From: Thermoplasmata archaeon | GTDB taxonomy: Archaea > Thermoplasmatota > Thermoplasmata > Thermoplasmatales > Thermoplasmataceae | Assembly (NCBI GenBank): GCA_021797735.1 | Contig: JAJZZE010000046.1 | Span: 1-56,475, forward strand | DNA length: 56,475 bases | Direction of reading: 5' to 3' | Shown here: positions 1 through 8,512 of the stretch, one piece after another | How positions within the stretch are numbered: the stretch's first letter is position 1 | Layout of the letters: every line of letters begins with the position of its first letter | Notes under the pieces: generated by a model | Database searches by the model: none | Seen by the model: only the letters and a program-made list of their open reading frames with translations | Told to the model about the DNA's origin: nothing | Translations under genes and position numbers: made by a program

Positions 1-121
1 GAGGGAAAAAGATGGATGTAAATGTAGGAAAGGTAAATCTGAGAAAGTACGGCAAGGGATTGAAAATTAACTTCAAATTCCTCCCACTCCTGAAGAATGG
101 GAAAGTCCTGGGGGTGACCAG
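1..121 (+). mobile_element. IS200/IS605-like right-end relic abutting nadK
   Basis: The first ~66 nt match, with a single mismatch, the reverse complement of 15379-15444, and the two copies stay alignable down to the start codon of the next gene. The distal part can form a small hairpin (CCCA at about 92-95 with TGGG at about 108-111), like the subterminal hairpins of IS200/IS605 ends. The last bases (GGGGGTGA at about 110-117) act as a Shine-Dalgarno-like sequence for nadK. A short ORF (12-125) overlaps the nadK ATG, but its reading frame is not kept in the second copy, so it is probably not a gene. The left part of the element lies outside the window. The family assignment is inferred from hairpins seen in the second copy. 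Confidence 0.5.
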
Positions 122-937
122 ATGAAATTGGCAATAATTACGAGGATAAACTGTCCATCATGTATCAAGATAGCAAAGAGGGTTTTAGAATTAATACCAG
201 ATTCCTGGGAAATCATATATGAAACAAAACTTGCAAAAATCCTGAATAAAAAGGGTGTAAATTTTAGTCAGATAGATGCGGATATAATAGTGGTAATAGG
301 CGGGGACGGTACCATTTTAAAAACCGCACAGCTATCAAGGGGAAAAATACTGGGTATAAATGTAGGTGGCCTTGGATTCCTGTCAGAGGTCGAAATTGGA
401 AATATAGAGGAATCTATACATAATATGGTAAATGGCAATTACCTAACATATGACGTTATGAAACTTGAGGTTTATATAAATGATATTTTATTCGGAAAGG
501 GTATCAATGATGTGGTAGTACATACTGCAAGAATTTCAAAAATACGGAAATTCAGTGTTTATATAAATGAGAATTTTATGGAAAACACCAGTGCCGATGG
601 CGTAATCATTGCAACTCCTATAGGTTCTACATCATATTCCTACAGTGCAGGAGGACCTATACTCATACCATCACTGAAGGCCATGGTAATCTCATACATA
701 GCACCGTTTGGATCAAGGCTGAGGCCCATTGTATGCCCTGAAGACAGCAAAATAACAATTAAAATAATAGGGAAACACAGTTCACTGGTAATTGTTGATG
801 GACAGAAAAATTTAATGGTAAATAGCAATGATAAAATTGATATCAGGGTATCCAAGGAGAAATTAACGTTTATAGAGTTGAGGGATTCATTTTATGAGCG
901 CTTAAGGGGGAAACTGATAAAAGATGTGGTCAATTAG
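122..937 (+). CDS. nadK: NAD kinase
   Basis: Phosphorylates NAD to NADP in the cytoplasm, using ATP or polyphosphate. The 271-residue length is normal for archaeal NAD kinase. The diagnostic GGDG motif is at residues 60-63, followed by the glycine-rich LGINVGGLGFL stretch, and the second conserved block (TSADGVIIATPIGSTSYSYS, about 155-175) forms the NAD-binding face. The ATG at 122 gives the normal N-terminus. It is preceded by the end of an IS-like relic that supplies a purine-rich ribosome binding sequence. The stop codon overlaps the next gene by 14 bp, suggesting co-transcription with the JAMM protease. Confidence 0.95.
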   Translation: MKLAIITRINCPSCIKIAKRVLELIPDSWEIIYETKLAKILNKKGVNFSQIDADIIVVIGGDGTILKTAQLSRGKILGINVGGLGFLSEVEIGNIEESIHNMVNGNYLTYDVMKLEVYINDILFGKGINDVVVHTARISKIRKFSVYINENFMENTSADGVIIATPIGSTSYSYSAGGPILIPSLKAMVISYIAPFGSRLRPIVCPEDSKITIKIIGKHSSLVIVDGQKNLMVNSNDKIDIRVSKEKLTFIELRDSFYERLRGKLIKDVVN

Positions 938-1286
938 GAGGAATACATTAAAACTTATAATGGAAGCATCAAAGGATTCCTATCCAAAAGAATTCGGTGC
1001 ATTTCTAAGGGCAGAAAATAATATAATATACGAAATAGCCCTACTGCCGGGAACAATAAGTGGGAATGCACATGTAATATTCCAGACATATTCCATGCCG
1101 ATAGATTTCACATATGTTGGATCTGTTCATTCACACCCATCAGGCAATACGCATCCATCAGATGAGGATTTACATATGTTTTCAAACACCGGTCCGGTAC
1201 ATATGATTGTCGGTTATCCCTACAGGATGAGTGATTATTCTGTCTATAATAGGAATGGAAATCCCATAAAACTTGAAATACTCTAA
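924..1286 (+). CDS. JAMM/MPN+ domain metalloprotease
   Basis: A 120-residue stand-alone JAB1/MPN domain. The zinc signature H-x-H-x7-S-x2-D is intact (H69, H71, S79, D82), and the conserved upstream acidic residue is E23 in EFGAFL. Archaeal members of this family remove ubiquitin-like SAMP modifiers or cleave isopeptide bonds, so a desampylase-type role is plausible but not shown here. The gene overlaps nadK by 14 bp upstream and converges with pelota, overlapping its end by 4 bp. It has no signal peptide and is predicted cytoplasmic. Assignment to the JAMM fold is firm; the substrate is unknown. Confidence 0.85.
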   Translation: MWSIRRNTLKLIMEASKDSYPKEFGAFLRAENNIIYEIALLPGTISGNAHVIFQTYSMPIDFTYVGSVHSHPSGNTHPSDEDLHMFSNTGPVHMIVGYPYRMSDYSVYNRNGNPIKLEIL

Positions 1287-2305
1287 TAATTATATCTCAG
1301 AATAGCACAGTAACCGCCGAAATTCCTTATTATACTGCCAGAATCCGTATAATCACTTATAACGTGTATATCCGTACCGGTTACTGTATTTAATAATTCC
1401 CTTGTTTTCGGATCCTTAAAAACAGCCTCTGATATTATCAGGTCTTCTATCATATTTTCCACTGCATATTTTTTTATTTCATCATAGCCATAAACGCTTA
1501 AATTATTTTTATTTAAATTTGTTAAAAATCTCTCTATGAGTTTTTCATCTCCAGCTATCCTTGATTCTTTCAGTATATTCTCAGATTTCTTATCGTCCAT
1601 GAATATATATATTCCCCTTTTGCCACTGTCCGTTTCCGGGAAATCATATATTTTTATATCCTTAAAATACGGATCCTTATTAATTGCGTTATACAGTTTT
1701 GTATGCTCAAATCCCGGACCCAAAATTATAAATGATGATACATTCTTAATAGTTTTTATTGTTTTTATTATCTCATTGAAATATGTGGCATCTCCGGGTT
1801 TTGATTCGTAATCCTTGCCTGATCTGTTTGAGTTTATTTCACCTATATCCTGCAATCCGTATGACTTCAACAGTGAAATTAAACATTTTTCATCGTCCAG
1901 TGATATAAAAACAATGCTGTTTTTATAATAGTTATTTACTGCCTCCTCTATTAATTTATTTTCCTCACTGTCCATATTTTTTATTACCGTTATTTCATCA
2001 TCCTGCCCTATAAAAACGGACTGGTGGCTACCTATATTTTCCCCACTGATTATCTCTCCTAAAATTTTTAACTTGTCCGTATATGGCTGGAAATCAATTT
2101 TTTCGATCCTTAATTCAACCCTTATCCTTTTCCTTTCCGTTGACTTTGGTCTGTTTAAATCATCATTCTGTTCTACTCTCCTGTAGACTGTTACAGATAT
2201 TTCATCTCCCGGATTTAACACATTTTTTAAATACCACAGGTCATCTATCGTATCCATTTTCAGTATAATTTTTGATTCCTCATTAATCCTTTTTATTATT
2301 TTCAA
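1283..2305 (-). CDS. pelA: mRNA surveillance protein pelota
   Basis: Archaeal Pelota (Dom34), 340 residues, the usual length. It enters the empty A site of stalled ribosomes and, with its partner GTPase and ABCE1, splits them. The N-terminal Sm-like domain (about 1-130) includes the typical stretch around DDLWYLKNVLNPGD and the basic VYRRVEQ segment. The central RNase H-like domain (about 131-265) and the C-terminal eL30-like domain (about 266-340, ending in the conserved ILRYNY) follow. It is the last gene of a minus-strand run with the Mut7-C protein and UbiX; the gap to the Mut7-C gene is about 33 bp. Confidence 0.95.
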   Translation of the reverse strand: MKIIKRINEESKIILKMDTIDDLWYLKNVLNPGDEISVTVYRRVEQNDDLNRPKSTERKRIRVELRIEKIDFQPYTDKLKILGEIISGENIGSHQSVFIGQDDEITVIKNMDSEENKLIEEAVNNYYKNSIVFISLDDEKCLISLLKSYGLQDIGEINSNRSGKDYESKPGDATYFNEIIKTIKTIKNVSSFIILGPGFEHTKLYNAINKDPYFKDIKIYDFPETDSGKRGIYIFMDDKKSENILKESRIAGDEKLIERFLTNLNKNNLSVYGYDEIKKYAVENMIEDLIISEAVFKDPKTRELLNTVTGTDIHVISDYTDSGSIIRNFGGYCAILRYNY

Positions 2306-2338
2306 TAACAGGTATATTGAAAAATAGAATTAAAAAGT

Positions 2339-2788
2339 TTATATATTATCCATAAAGGTATTTATTTCCTTTTCTATCTTTTTATAGTGAGACCCTTTCC
2401 AGAAATACTTATCACATTTTTCACAGTATTTTACCATTTTAAAGTTTGATTTTACCGTATTATAATCACTGCCCATTATTTTTGAATCCACATCCTTCAG
2501 TTCTGAATTACATACTGGGCATCTTGTGAAGAATTTGTTTTTATCCGGCGGGAACATGCTTATAACTTCCCTTACCTGATCCTTATAATCTGTACTGTCA
2601 ATAAATATGGATTTATTATATCTTTTATAAAACTCATAATCCCTTGTCAGCAGTATTAAATCATTTTTTATACAGTATTCCAGTATATCATTATCATCAT
2701 GGCATTCTGGATACGATATATCATAACCCATTAATCTTAACCATTCGCACGATCTTTTTAACATATGGTCTGCCATGAATCTATTCAT
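2339..2788 (-). CDS. Mut7-C (DUF82) PIN-like RNase domain protein
   Basis: 149 residues matching the archaeal Mut7-C RNase family. The N-terminal PIN-like half has conserved acidic residues (FMADHML near the start, DNDILEYC, LLTRDYEF). The C-terminal half has a zinc ribbon with CPVC and CEKC pairs and the family-typical YFWKGSHY. Related proteins are predicted RNases in RNA turnover or quality control, which fits the neighbouring pelota gene. It overlaps the end of ubiX by 8 bp, so the two are probably translationally coupled. Confidence 0.85.
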   Translation of the reverse strand: MNRFMADHMLKRSCEWLRLMGYDISYPECHDDNDILEYCIKNDLILLTRDYEFYKRYNKSIFIDSTDYKDQVREVISMFPPDKNKFFTRCPVCNSELKDVDSKIMGSDYNTVKSNFKMVKYCEKCDKYFWKGSHYKKIEKEINTFMDNI

Positions 2789-3335
2789 GTTTCCATCTCT
2801 CTGATAGATTATTTTCTATGCCAGATAGGTCAAGAACCCTTGCAACAACAAAATTTATCATATCATTTACTGTTTCCGGTTTATTATAATATCCGGGAAC
2901 TGCAGGTGATACTATAACATTATTGTTTGATAGCTTCAGCATATTTTCCAGCATTATTGTACTGAATGGCATTTCCCTTGGAACGATAATAAATTTTCTT
3001 CTCTCCTTTAATGATACCAGTGCCACCCGGGTTATTAGGGTATCTGCTATACCAGAGGCTATTTTTGCCATTGTGGACGTTGAGCACGGTATGATAACAA
3101 ATGAATCAAAAATAAAGCTTCCTGAACTTACTCTGGCTGCAATATCATTATCGTCATAAAAATAATTCGATAAACCCTTTATGTATTTTATATCATAGCC
3201 TGTTTCCAGTGACATGAGCTTCTTTGCACTTTCAGACATAATTAAATGTATTTCATAATTTTTAATGTTTTCCAGGAATTTCACAGCAAGCACTGTCCCG
3301 GATGCCCCGGTTATACCCACAACTATTCTTTTCAT
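2781..3335 (-). CDS. ubiX: UbiX-family flavin prenyltransferase
   Basis: 184-residue flavoprotein of the UbiX/Pad1 family, which prenylates FMN to make the cofactor of UbiD-type decarboxylases. The N-terminus has the family signature VVGITGASGTV. The Ser-rich IIPCSTSTMAKIASGIADTLITR (about 80-102) and the basic VPREMPFSTIMLENM (about 117-131) contact the flavin and prenyl phosphate. The chain is somewhat degenerate in the middle but keeps the signatures. No UbiD gene is visible in this window, so the partner must be elsewhere. First gene of the minus-strand run with Mut7-C. Confidence 0.9.
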   Translation of the reverse strand: MKRIVVGITGASGTVLAVKFLENIKNYEIHLIMSESAKKLMSLETGYDIKYIKGLSNYFYDDNDIAARVSSGSFIFDSFVIIPCSTSTMAKIASGIADTLITRVALVSLKERRKFIIVPREMPFSTIMLENMLKLSNNNVIVSPAVPGYYNKPETVNDMINFVVARVLDLSGIENNLSERWKHE

Positions 3336-3363
3336 ATACAGTTATTATAAATTAATATTTAAT

Positions 3364-3930
3364 TCATTTTTTTCTGTTAAAGATAAAATATAACACTACC
3401 ATGCCTGCTATTATAGCAATTATTATTCCGAAATCCTCATATTCCGATACCAGTGGTTTTACAGCGGGCTTTGAAAATGAAAATCCTGGATATGCGCCTG
3501 TATTAAGTGCCTTTATATTTGTATACTTACCATGGTTTACCAGTGATGATTTATTTTCTATACTTTGAAATGCTACTGTCATATTCTTCACTGTTGGTGA
3601 ACCTGCTGATGATAATGCACTCATAAATTCCGCACCGTAGTAATTTAAACCGCTATAATTCTGGTCAAATATTATTGAATACTGTGTTGTTACATTTGCC
3701 CAGTCATATTTAACGTATTTATGATTGTCAATTACACTGGAAAAGAATGTGTGCCAGTCTGCACTTGTAACATTATATTCTGTGCAGCTGCCTGAGGTTG
3801 TGTTGTAATAGTAATACCTCTCTGTTGGCAGTGTGGATGGTGGGGAAGCCAGTGTGGGTGAAGCCGTTGATATGGCCGGCACCATAATCAAAACTAATGA
3901 TAATATTATCGCTATGAATATTTTTTTCAT
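3364..3930 (-). CDS. Secreted, C-terminally anchored protein of unknown function
   Basis: 188 residues. A typical signal peptide (basic MKK, then a hydrophobic stretch to about residue 25 ending in Ala/Ser) is followed by a Ser/Thr/Tyr/Asn-rich ectodomain with several N-x-S/T sequons. A single C-terminal membrane segment (about 167-185) ends in RKK. The chain should sit outside the cell, anchored by its tail. No family was recognised. It is divergent from the sedolisin gene across a 136-bp spacer holding AT-rich promoter-like sequence, so the two surface proteins could be co-regulated. Confidence 0.7.
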   Translation of the reverse strand: MKKIFIAIILSLVLIMVPAISTASPTLASPPSTLPTERYYYYNTTSGSCTEYNVTSADWHTFFSSVIDNHKYVKYDWANVTTQYSIIFDQNYSGLNYYGAEFMSALSSAGSPTVKNMTVAFQSIENKSSLVNHGKYTNIKALNTGAYPGFSFSKPAVKPLVSEYEDFGIIIAIIAGMVVLYFIFNRKK

Positions 3931-4034
3931 TTAAGGTGTATATAAAACAAGCTTTAAAACTTTTTTCTTATTTAAGGATAGGATACGTTTTATAAAAAAT
4001 TGTAAATAATAATGCCACATGCAAAATACAATTA

Positions 4035-4045
4035 ACTATATAAAG
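4035..4045 (+). promoter_or_regulatory. TATA box of the sedolisin gene
   Basis: ACTATATAAAG is centred about 27 nt upstream of the ATG at 4067. This spacing places transcription initiation at or next to the start codon, so the mRNA is probably leaderless. Confidence 0.55.
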
Positions 4046-4066
4046 AAAGATTAATTTTACTAATAT

Positions 4067-7000
4067 ATGTTCAAAAGATTATTGGTAATAACAATACTGT
4101 TCATGCTTGTGTTATCATCGATTGCTGTTATAGCCAACCACAGTACCAGTAGTAGTGAAAAAATTGTAGGTGATAACAGTACACCAGCTAAAAATAATAC
4201 AAGTACATTAATATCGTATGTACCCGCGGGCTCCCAGAAATATGTAAATTATGAATTAAAATCATATAATATAAAATATAATTATTCCGGCAACCTTCTG
4301 AATGTAAATTATAACAGTAACGATAGAAGTTTTTTAAATTCCTTTTTCCAGAGTTTGAATAATACTTTAGGCATTACGTTTTTTACAACAAACAATTCGG
4401 AGAGTTTCGTTCCATACGGTTTGAATTCCGGACCTGTTTCTAACACCAACGGTGCATATCTGCCATCAAATATTTATAATGCTTATGATATGAATTACAT
4501 TCATAATAGGGGCTACTATGGCAATAATACGACCATAGTAATAGTTGATGCATACGGTGACCCATCAATCAGATACGATGCAAGTGTTTTTGATAATTTA
4601 ACAAATACACCACCAATAAATTTAACAGTGGATTATCCTGGAGGTACTCCCACAAGCACAAATTCTGGCTGGGCTACAGAGACAGCTGTGGATGTTGAGT
4701 GGACACATGCAATTGCGCCTGGAGCAAAAATAAAATTACTGGTTACTCCCGGATCTGGCAGTTCACTGTTAGATGGTGTTTCCTATGCAATATCACATAA
4801 TCTTGGAAATGTTATATCACTGAGCTGGGGGTCACCAGAATCTGGAATATCACATAAGGAATTATCAACACTAAATCAGTTATATAAACAGGCGGCTACA
4901 GAGAATATAACGGTTACTGCAGCCTCCGGTGATCAGGGCGCATATGACGGAACATCGGGTTTAACAACAAATTTTCCGGCAAGTGATCCATACGTTCTTG
5001 GTGTAGGTGGCACCACACTGAATCATGCTAATGGTAAATATACACAGACCGCATGGGGATCCGTAATAAATGGAAAGGAAGAGGGAAGTGGCGGTGGTTT
5101 CTCTTCTTTCTTCTCAAGGCCATATTACCAGAATCCCTATGATTACAACCGTAGTTATTACGGTGTACCCACAGTTGCACTTGATGCCAATCCAAATACA
5201 GGTGTCCTTGTAATACTTTCGGGAAGCACCTATAAATTAGGTGGTACAAGCATAGCCACACCAATGTGGGCAGGTATAATAGCTACAATGGATAATTATT
5301 TCCACAAATCGTTAGGGTTTATTAATCCACTGTTCTACCAGATATCCAGAACAAAATATTACACATCAGCATTTACACAGATAACATCAGGCAGCAATGA
5401 TGGTTACACTGCACGCTCCAACTGGAATCCGGTAACCGGCCTGGGAACGCCTTTAGTAAGCAATTTAATAAATGTAACATCAGCTGTTCTTGATAGTTAT
5501 GGATCGGCATTATTATTTAATGGAACATACTATGCAAATAAAATCTCCGCGGAAATAAATGCTCCCTCCAATAATAGTGAACAGTTTAACGGCACAACCT
5601 ATTATTATATATCATTTTTCAGCAATAAAAACAATTCCATAAAGTTTGGAATAGCTGATAATGCCACCGGTTATTATTATAAATATATAATAGAAGAAAA
5701 CGGAATAAAAACTACTGGTTATAGCAAGGGCACTAATAAGGCATATCTTACCATTAATTTAAACAGTGAAATAAACTTTGAAGTAAACAATAACAGTGCA
5801 TTAAACGGAATGAAAAAAACCGTAAACATGCCGGTGGCATTTGCGGGTAATTACAGAGCAGGTTTAGGTGCCCAGCAGGAGAATAGCCAGATAAACTTTG
5901 TTAATATACCTCAAACATCATACAGCAGCATAAATATATATAATAACTCAACAAAAATAGAAATAAATAATAATTCCATATATGAGGAACATTACAACAG
6001 TATCCAGGGCAATTACAGCAAATTAAACTTCAATTATAATAAAAGCAAGGAAACAGTAACTGCCATGTATTCATCCAATTATACGGATGGATTCATTTAT
6101 AAAACAGGCCAGACGGGAAAAATAGTTTACAGCATCACAAAGTTAACACCTCAGGTTAGTGTACAGTTAAGCCTGAGTAACGGTAGCAAGGCTATATATT
6201 ATGTAAACGGCAAGAAGATCAACAGTGTTTCTACAGGTACGGTTAGTTATACATTTTCTCATGGTGGGTATTATAATATAGCTGCAAACACAAGCGGCAA
6301 AAATATATCGAGGAAAGTCTATATACCGGTTATAAGGGAATATACCCTTAATTTCACCTACGCACCACATAATTATACAGCAGATTTAAATGTAACAGTG
6401 GATAACTATTTTAATTACAATACTAACAGTAAAACATTAAAGGTGTATGAATTAGGAGGCAAAAATTCAGTAAGTGTAAATTCGAAGGGCTATAAAACAT
6501 ATAATAGCCAGATAAGCGGGAATCAAACGGTAAATCTAACGCCAAAAAAGGTTCTTGTGAATATTTTTGTCTTTACTGGAAACGTATCCACAACGGTAAA
6601 TAACAATAAAGCATTAAGAAATGGTGGTTATAATTATTTATATGTAAACCCAGGAGATATTACAGTAAATGTTACAGGAACCGGGTATTCAAATTATAGC
6701 AAAAATATTTCATTAATGCCGGGCAATGATTATAACTCATCCGTACAGTTAAAACCACTTAGCAGGATGAATATTATAAACGGAACAGTGTATAATAGGC
6801 AGTACAGTTATACGTTACAAAATGTTAAGATATTTGATAAAAACAGTACACTGGGATATACCAACAGTACAGGCAATTTCTCCATATATATCGGCAATGG
6901 AACATATAATACCACATTTTCAGAATATTTATACCAGAATTATTCAAAGAACATATCAAAAGCAGATAACCCCTTAGGTGTGTATATGTTACCTAAGAAT

Positions 7001-7405
7001 GTGACGGTTGCAATTATAAACTTTAACATATTACATTACATACCTATTGGATTTTACCTGGTCTATATTTCATGGAATGAGTACACACAGAGCAACTTTG
7101 GCTTATATAAGGTCTATTACTCAACAAGCCAGTTTATGACAAATGCCAGGAGTGTAACAGTATATAACCAGGGAACAACATATGCTATACTCACGGGGCT
7201 GACGCCTGGAAAAACGTACTATGTAACGGTTACTGCATACTCAACCAATGGTTCGTTTATATCAACGCAGGAGATAACTGTATATTATAGTCCAGAATCT
7301 TATGCACTGAATGGAATACTGATTGGTGGTATTATAGCCTATATGGGGATCATGATAAAATTCCTTGTGAGAAGGAGAAAAAAGCATGATGAGTTTAATT
7401 TTTAA
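4067..7405 (+). CDS. Sedolisin (S53, kumamolisin-like) secreted acid protease with surface-anchor tail
   Basis: 1112 residues. A signal peptide (about 1-25) and a short propeptide-like region (to about 130) precede a peptidase S53 catalytic domain (about 135-475). The catalytic Glu205 and Asp209 lie in ATETAVDVEW, the oxyanion Asp289 in AASGDQGAYDG and the nucleophile Ser395 in GGTSIATP. The spacing 4/80/106 resembles kumamolisin. A ~600-residue Asn/Ser/Thr/Tyr-rich region with many N-x-S/T sequons follows, including an FnIII-like module near 1000-1075, then a membrane segment (about 1085-1103) and a basic cytoplasmic tail. It is predicted to be an endopeptidase working outside the cell at low pH, probably for peptide feeding. 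The propeptide looks shorter than in bacterial sedolisins. Confidence 0.93.
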   Translation: MFKRLLVITILFMLVLSSIAVIANHSTSSSEKIVGDNSTPAKNNTSTLISYVPAGSQKYVNYELKSYNIKYNYSGNLLNVNYNSNDRSFLNSFFQSLNNTLGITFFTTNNSESFVPYGLNSGPVSNTNGAYLPSNIYNAYDMNYIHNRGYYGNNTTIVIVDAYGDPSIRYDASVFDNLTNTPPINLTVDYPGGTPTSTNSGWATETAVDVEWTHAIAPGAKIKLLVTPGSGSSLLDGVSYAISHNLGNVISLSWGSPESGISHKELSTLNQLYKQAATENITVTAASGDQGAYDGTSGLTTNFPASDPYVLGVGGTTLNHANGKYTQTAWGSVINGKEEGSGGGFSSFFSRPYYQNPYDYNRSYYGVPTVALDANPNTGVLVILSGSTYKLGGTSIATPMWAGIIATMDNYFHKSLGFINPLFYQISRTKYYTSAFTQITSGSNDGYTARSNWNPVTGLGTPLVSNLINVTSAVLDSYGSALLFNGTYYANKISAEINAPSNNSEQFNGTTYYYISFFSNKNNSIKFGIADNATGYYYKYIIEENGIKTTGYSKGTNKAYLTINLNSEINFEVNNNSALNGMKKTVNMPVAFAGNYRAGLGAQQENSQINFVNIPQTSYSSINIYNNSTKIEINNNSIYEEHYNSIQGNYSKLNFNYNKSKETVTAMYSSNYTDGFIYKTGQTGKIVYSITKLTPQVSVQLSLSNGSKAIYYVNGKKINSVSTGTVSYTFSHGGYYNIAANTSGKNISRKVYIPVIREYTLNFTYAPHNYTADLNVTVDNYFNYNTNSKTLKVYELGGKNSVSVNSKGYKTYNSQISGNQTVNLTPKKVLVNIFVFTGNVSTTVNNNKALRNGGYNYLYVNPGDITVNVTGTGYSNYSKNISLMPGNDYNSSVQLKPLSRMNIINGTVYNRQYSYTLQNVKIFDKNSTLGYTNSTGNFSIYIGNGTYNTTFSEYLYQNYSKNISKADNPLGVYMLPKNVTVAIINFNILHYIPIGFYLVYISWNEYTQSNFGLYKVYYSTSQFMTNARSVTVYNQGTTYAILTGLTPGKTYYVTVTAYSTNGSFISTQEITVYYSPESYALNGILIGGIIAYMGIMIKFLVRRRKKHDEFNF

Positions 7406-7423
7406 AAAAATTTTATATATAAC

Positions 7424-7481
7424 ACAGTAAAATTGCTGATTAGGTAGATAGCCCTATCACAGGGGTTTGAAATTTTACTGT
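7424..7481. terminator. Palindrome between convergent sedolisin and metE genes
   Basis: Perfect 11-bp inverted arms (ACAGTAAAATT at 7424-7434 and AATTTTACTGT at 7471-7481) enclose 36 nt that contains a smaller CCCT/AGGG hairpin. The right arm includes the stop codon of the minus-strand metE gene. A T-rich tract precedes it on the sedolisin side. It is likely a bidirectional 3'-end or mRNA-stability structure. Confidence 0.45.
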
Positions 7482-8512
7482 ATTTCTTTTAATATCTCAT
7501 TTTTCGCTATGTCCATATTTTTTAATTTTTGATAGGATATTTCCCTTGACCTTGTTCTTAATCCACAGTCAGGATTTAACCTTATAAGTTCTGGTGGCAA
7601 TATATTCAGTGTATAATTGATCCTGTCTTTTATTAGCTGTACCGGTTCAACATAGTCTATATGTACATCCGTTACTCCCAGGCCGATAAATTTCTTTTTA
7701 TCATTAAATTCACTGAAGTATTTTAAATCCTGATAACCGGGCCTTTTTGAATCCTCAATGCCGGTTTCCAGTGTATCCCTGTTTGCAAATTCAAGGTTTA
7801 AACCATCAATGTTTATATCATTCATAACGTCATAGAATAATCTATAATCACTGCTATAGCACACATGTATTGAGAATTCACAGTTGTCTATATTTTTTAC
7901 AGATCTGTTTAATGAATCAACAACAATGTTCATCTCATCCGGATGTGTTGTTGTAGCCGGCTCATCCAGCTGGATCTGCAGTTTTTTACCTGGAAATTTT
8001 GCATCCCATAATTTTTTTAAATCATTCATTTCCTTATTTAATAATTCTGCAAAGGCCATTGCTGTTTCATACCTGTCATGATAATGCTCATTGAACGACC
8101 AGTCCATCATTGTATATGGCCCTGTAACAGGTACCTTTATATTTTCGTAATTCTGTGATAGTAAAAACTTTAACTCATCTGAATGATAGGATTCTTTTAT
8201 ATCCATGTCCTCTATAATACTTCCCTTTTTGTAAAACCTGTTATCGAAGGATCTGACAGGTCCATAGAATTTTATGCCATTTATTCTGTTTGCCTGGTGC
8301 TCATACATTTCCCAGCGGAACATTTCACCACCAACACCGATATTATTCAGTCCTGCCCTTTCAAATTCCTTTACTGTTTCTACTGTAGCTTTCTCAGCAA
8401 GTTTATAAAATTCATCTGTACCATAAATTTTATGGAAAACTGAGCTTAATTTCTCTGGCTTTCTGTAACTTCCTATTTCCTGGGATATTAAATAATTATT
8501 CATTTTAATCAC
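7475..8512 (-). CDS. metE: Cobalamin-independent methionine synthase, catalytic (C-terminal-type) protein
   Basis: 345 residues equivalent to the C-terminal barrel of bacterial MetE, which carries the zinc site and transfers a methyl group to homocysteine. Likely zinc ligands are His and Cys in FSIHVCYSS, Glu in LNLEFANR and Cys in LNPDCGLRTRS near the C-terminus. The aspartate in QIQLDEPA belongs to the substrate pocket. Archaeal versions lack the folate-binding N-terminal barrel and may use another methyl donor. The start overlaps the end of the upstream metE N-like gene by 8 bp, so the two are translationally coupled and likely act together. Confidence 0.92.
   Translation of the reverse strand: MIKMNNYLISQEIGSYRKPEKLSSVFHKIYGTDEFYKLAEKATVETVKEFERAGLNNIGVGGEMFRWEMYEHQANRINGIKFYGPVRSFDNRFYKKGSIIEDMDIKESYHSDELKFLLSQNYENIKVPVTGPYTMMDWSFNEHYHDRYETAMAFAELLNKEMNDLKKLWDAKFPGKKLQIQLDEPATTTHPDEMNIVVDSLNRSVKNIDNCEFSIHVCYSSDYRLFYDVMNDINIDGLNLEFANRDTLETGIEDSKRPGYQDLKYFSEFNDKKKFIGLGVTDVHIDYVEPVQLIKDRINYTLNILPPELIRLNPDCGLRTRSREISYQKLKNMDIAKNEILKEIQ

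Noticed and set aside
12-125. Short ORF ending at the nadK start, possible leader peptide
   Set aside because: The equivalent frame in the 15.4-kb copy ends earlier and at a different place, so it is not under protein-level selection.
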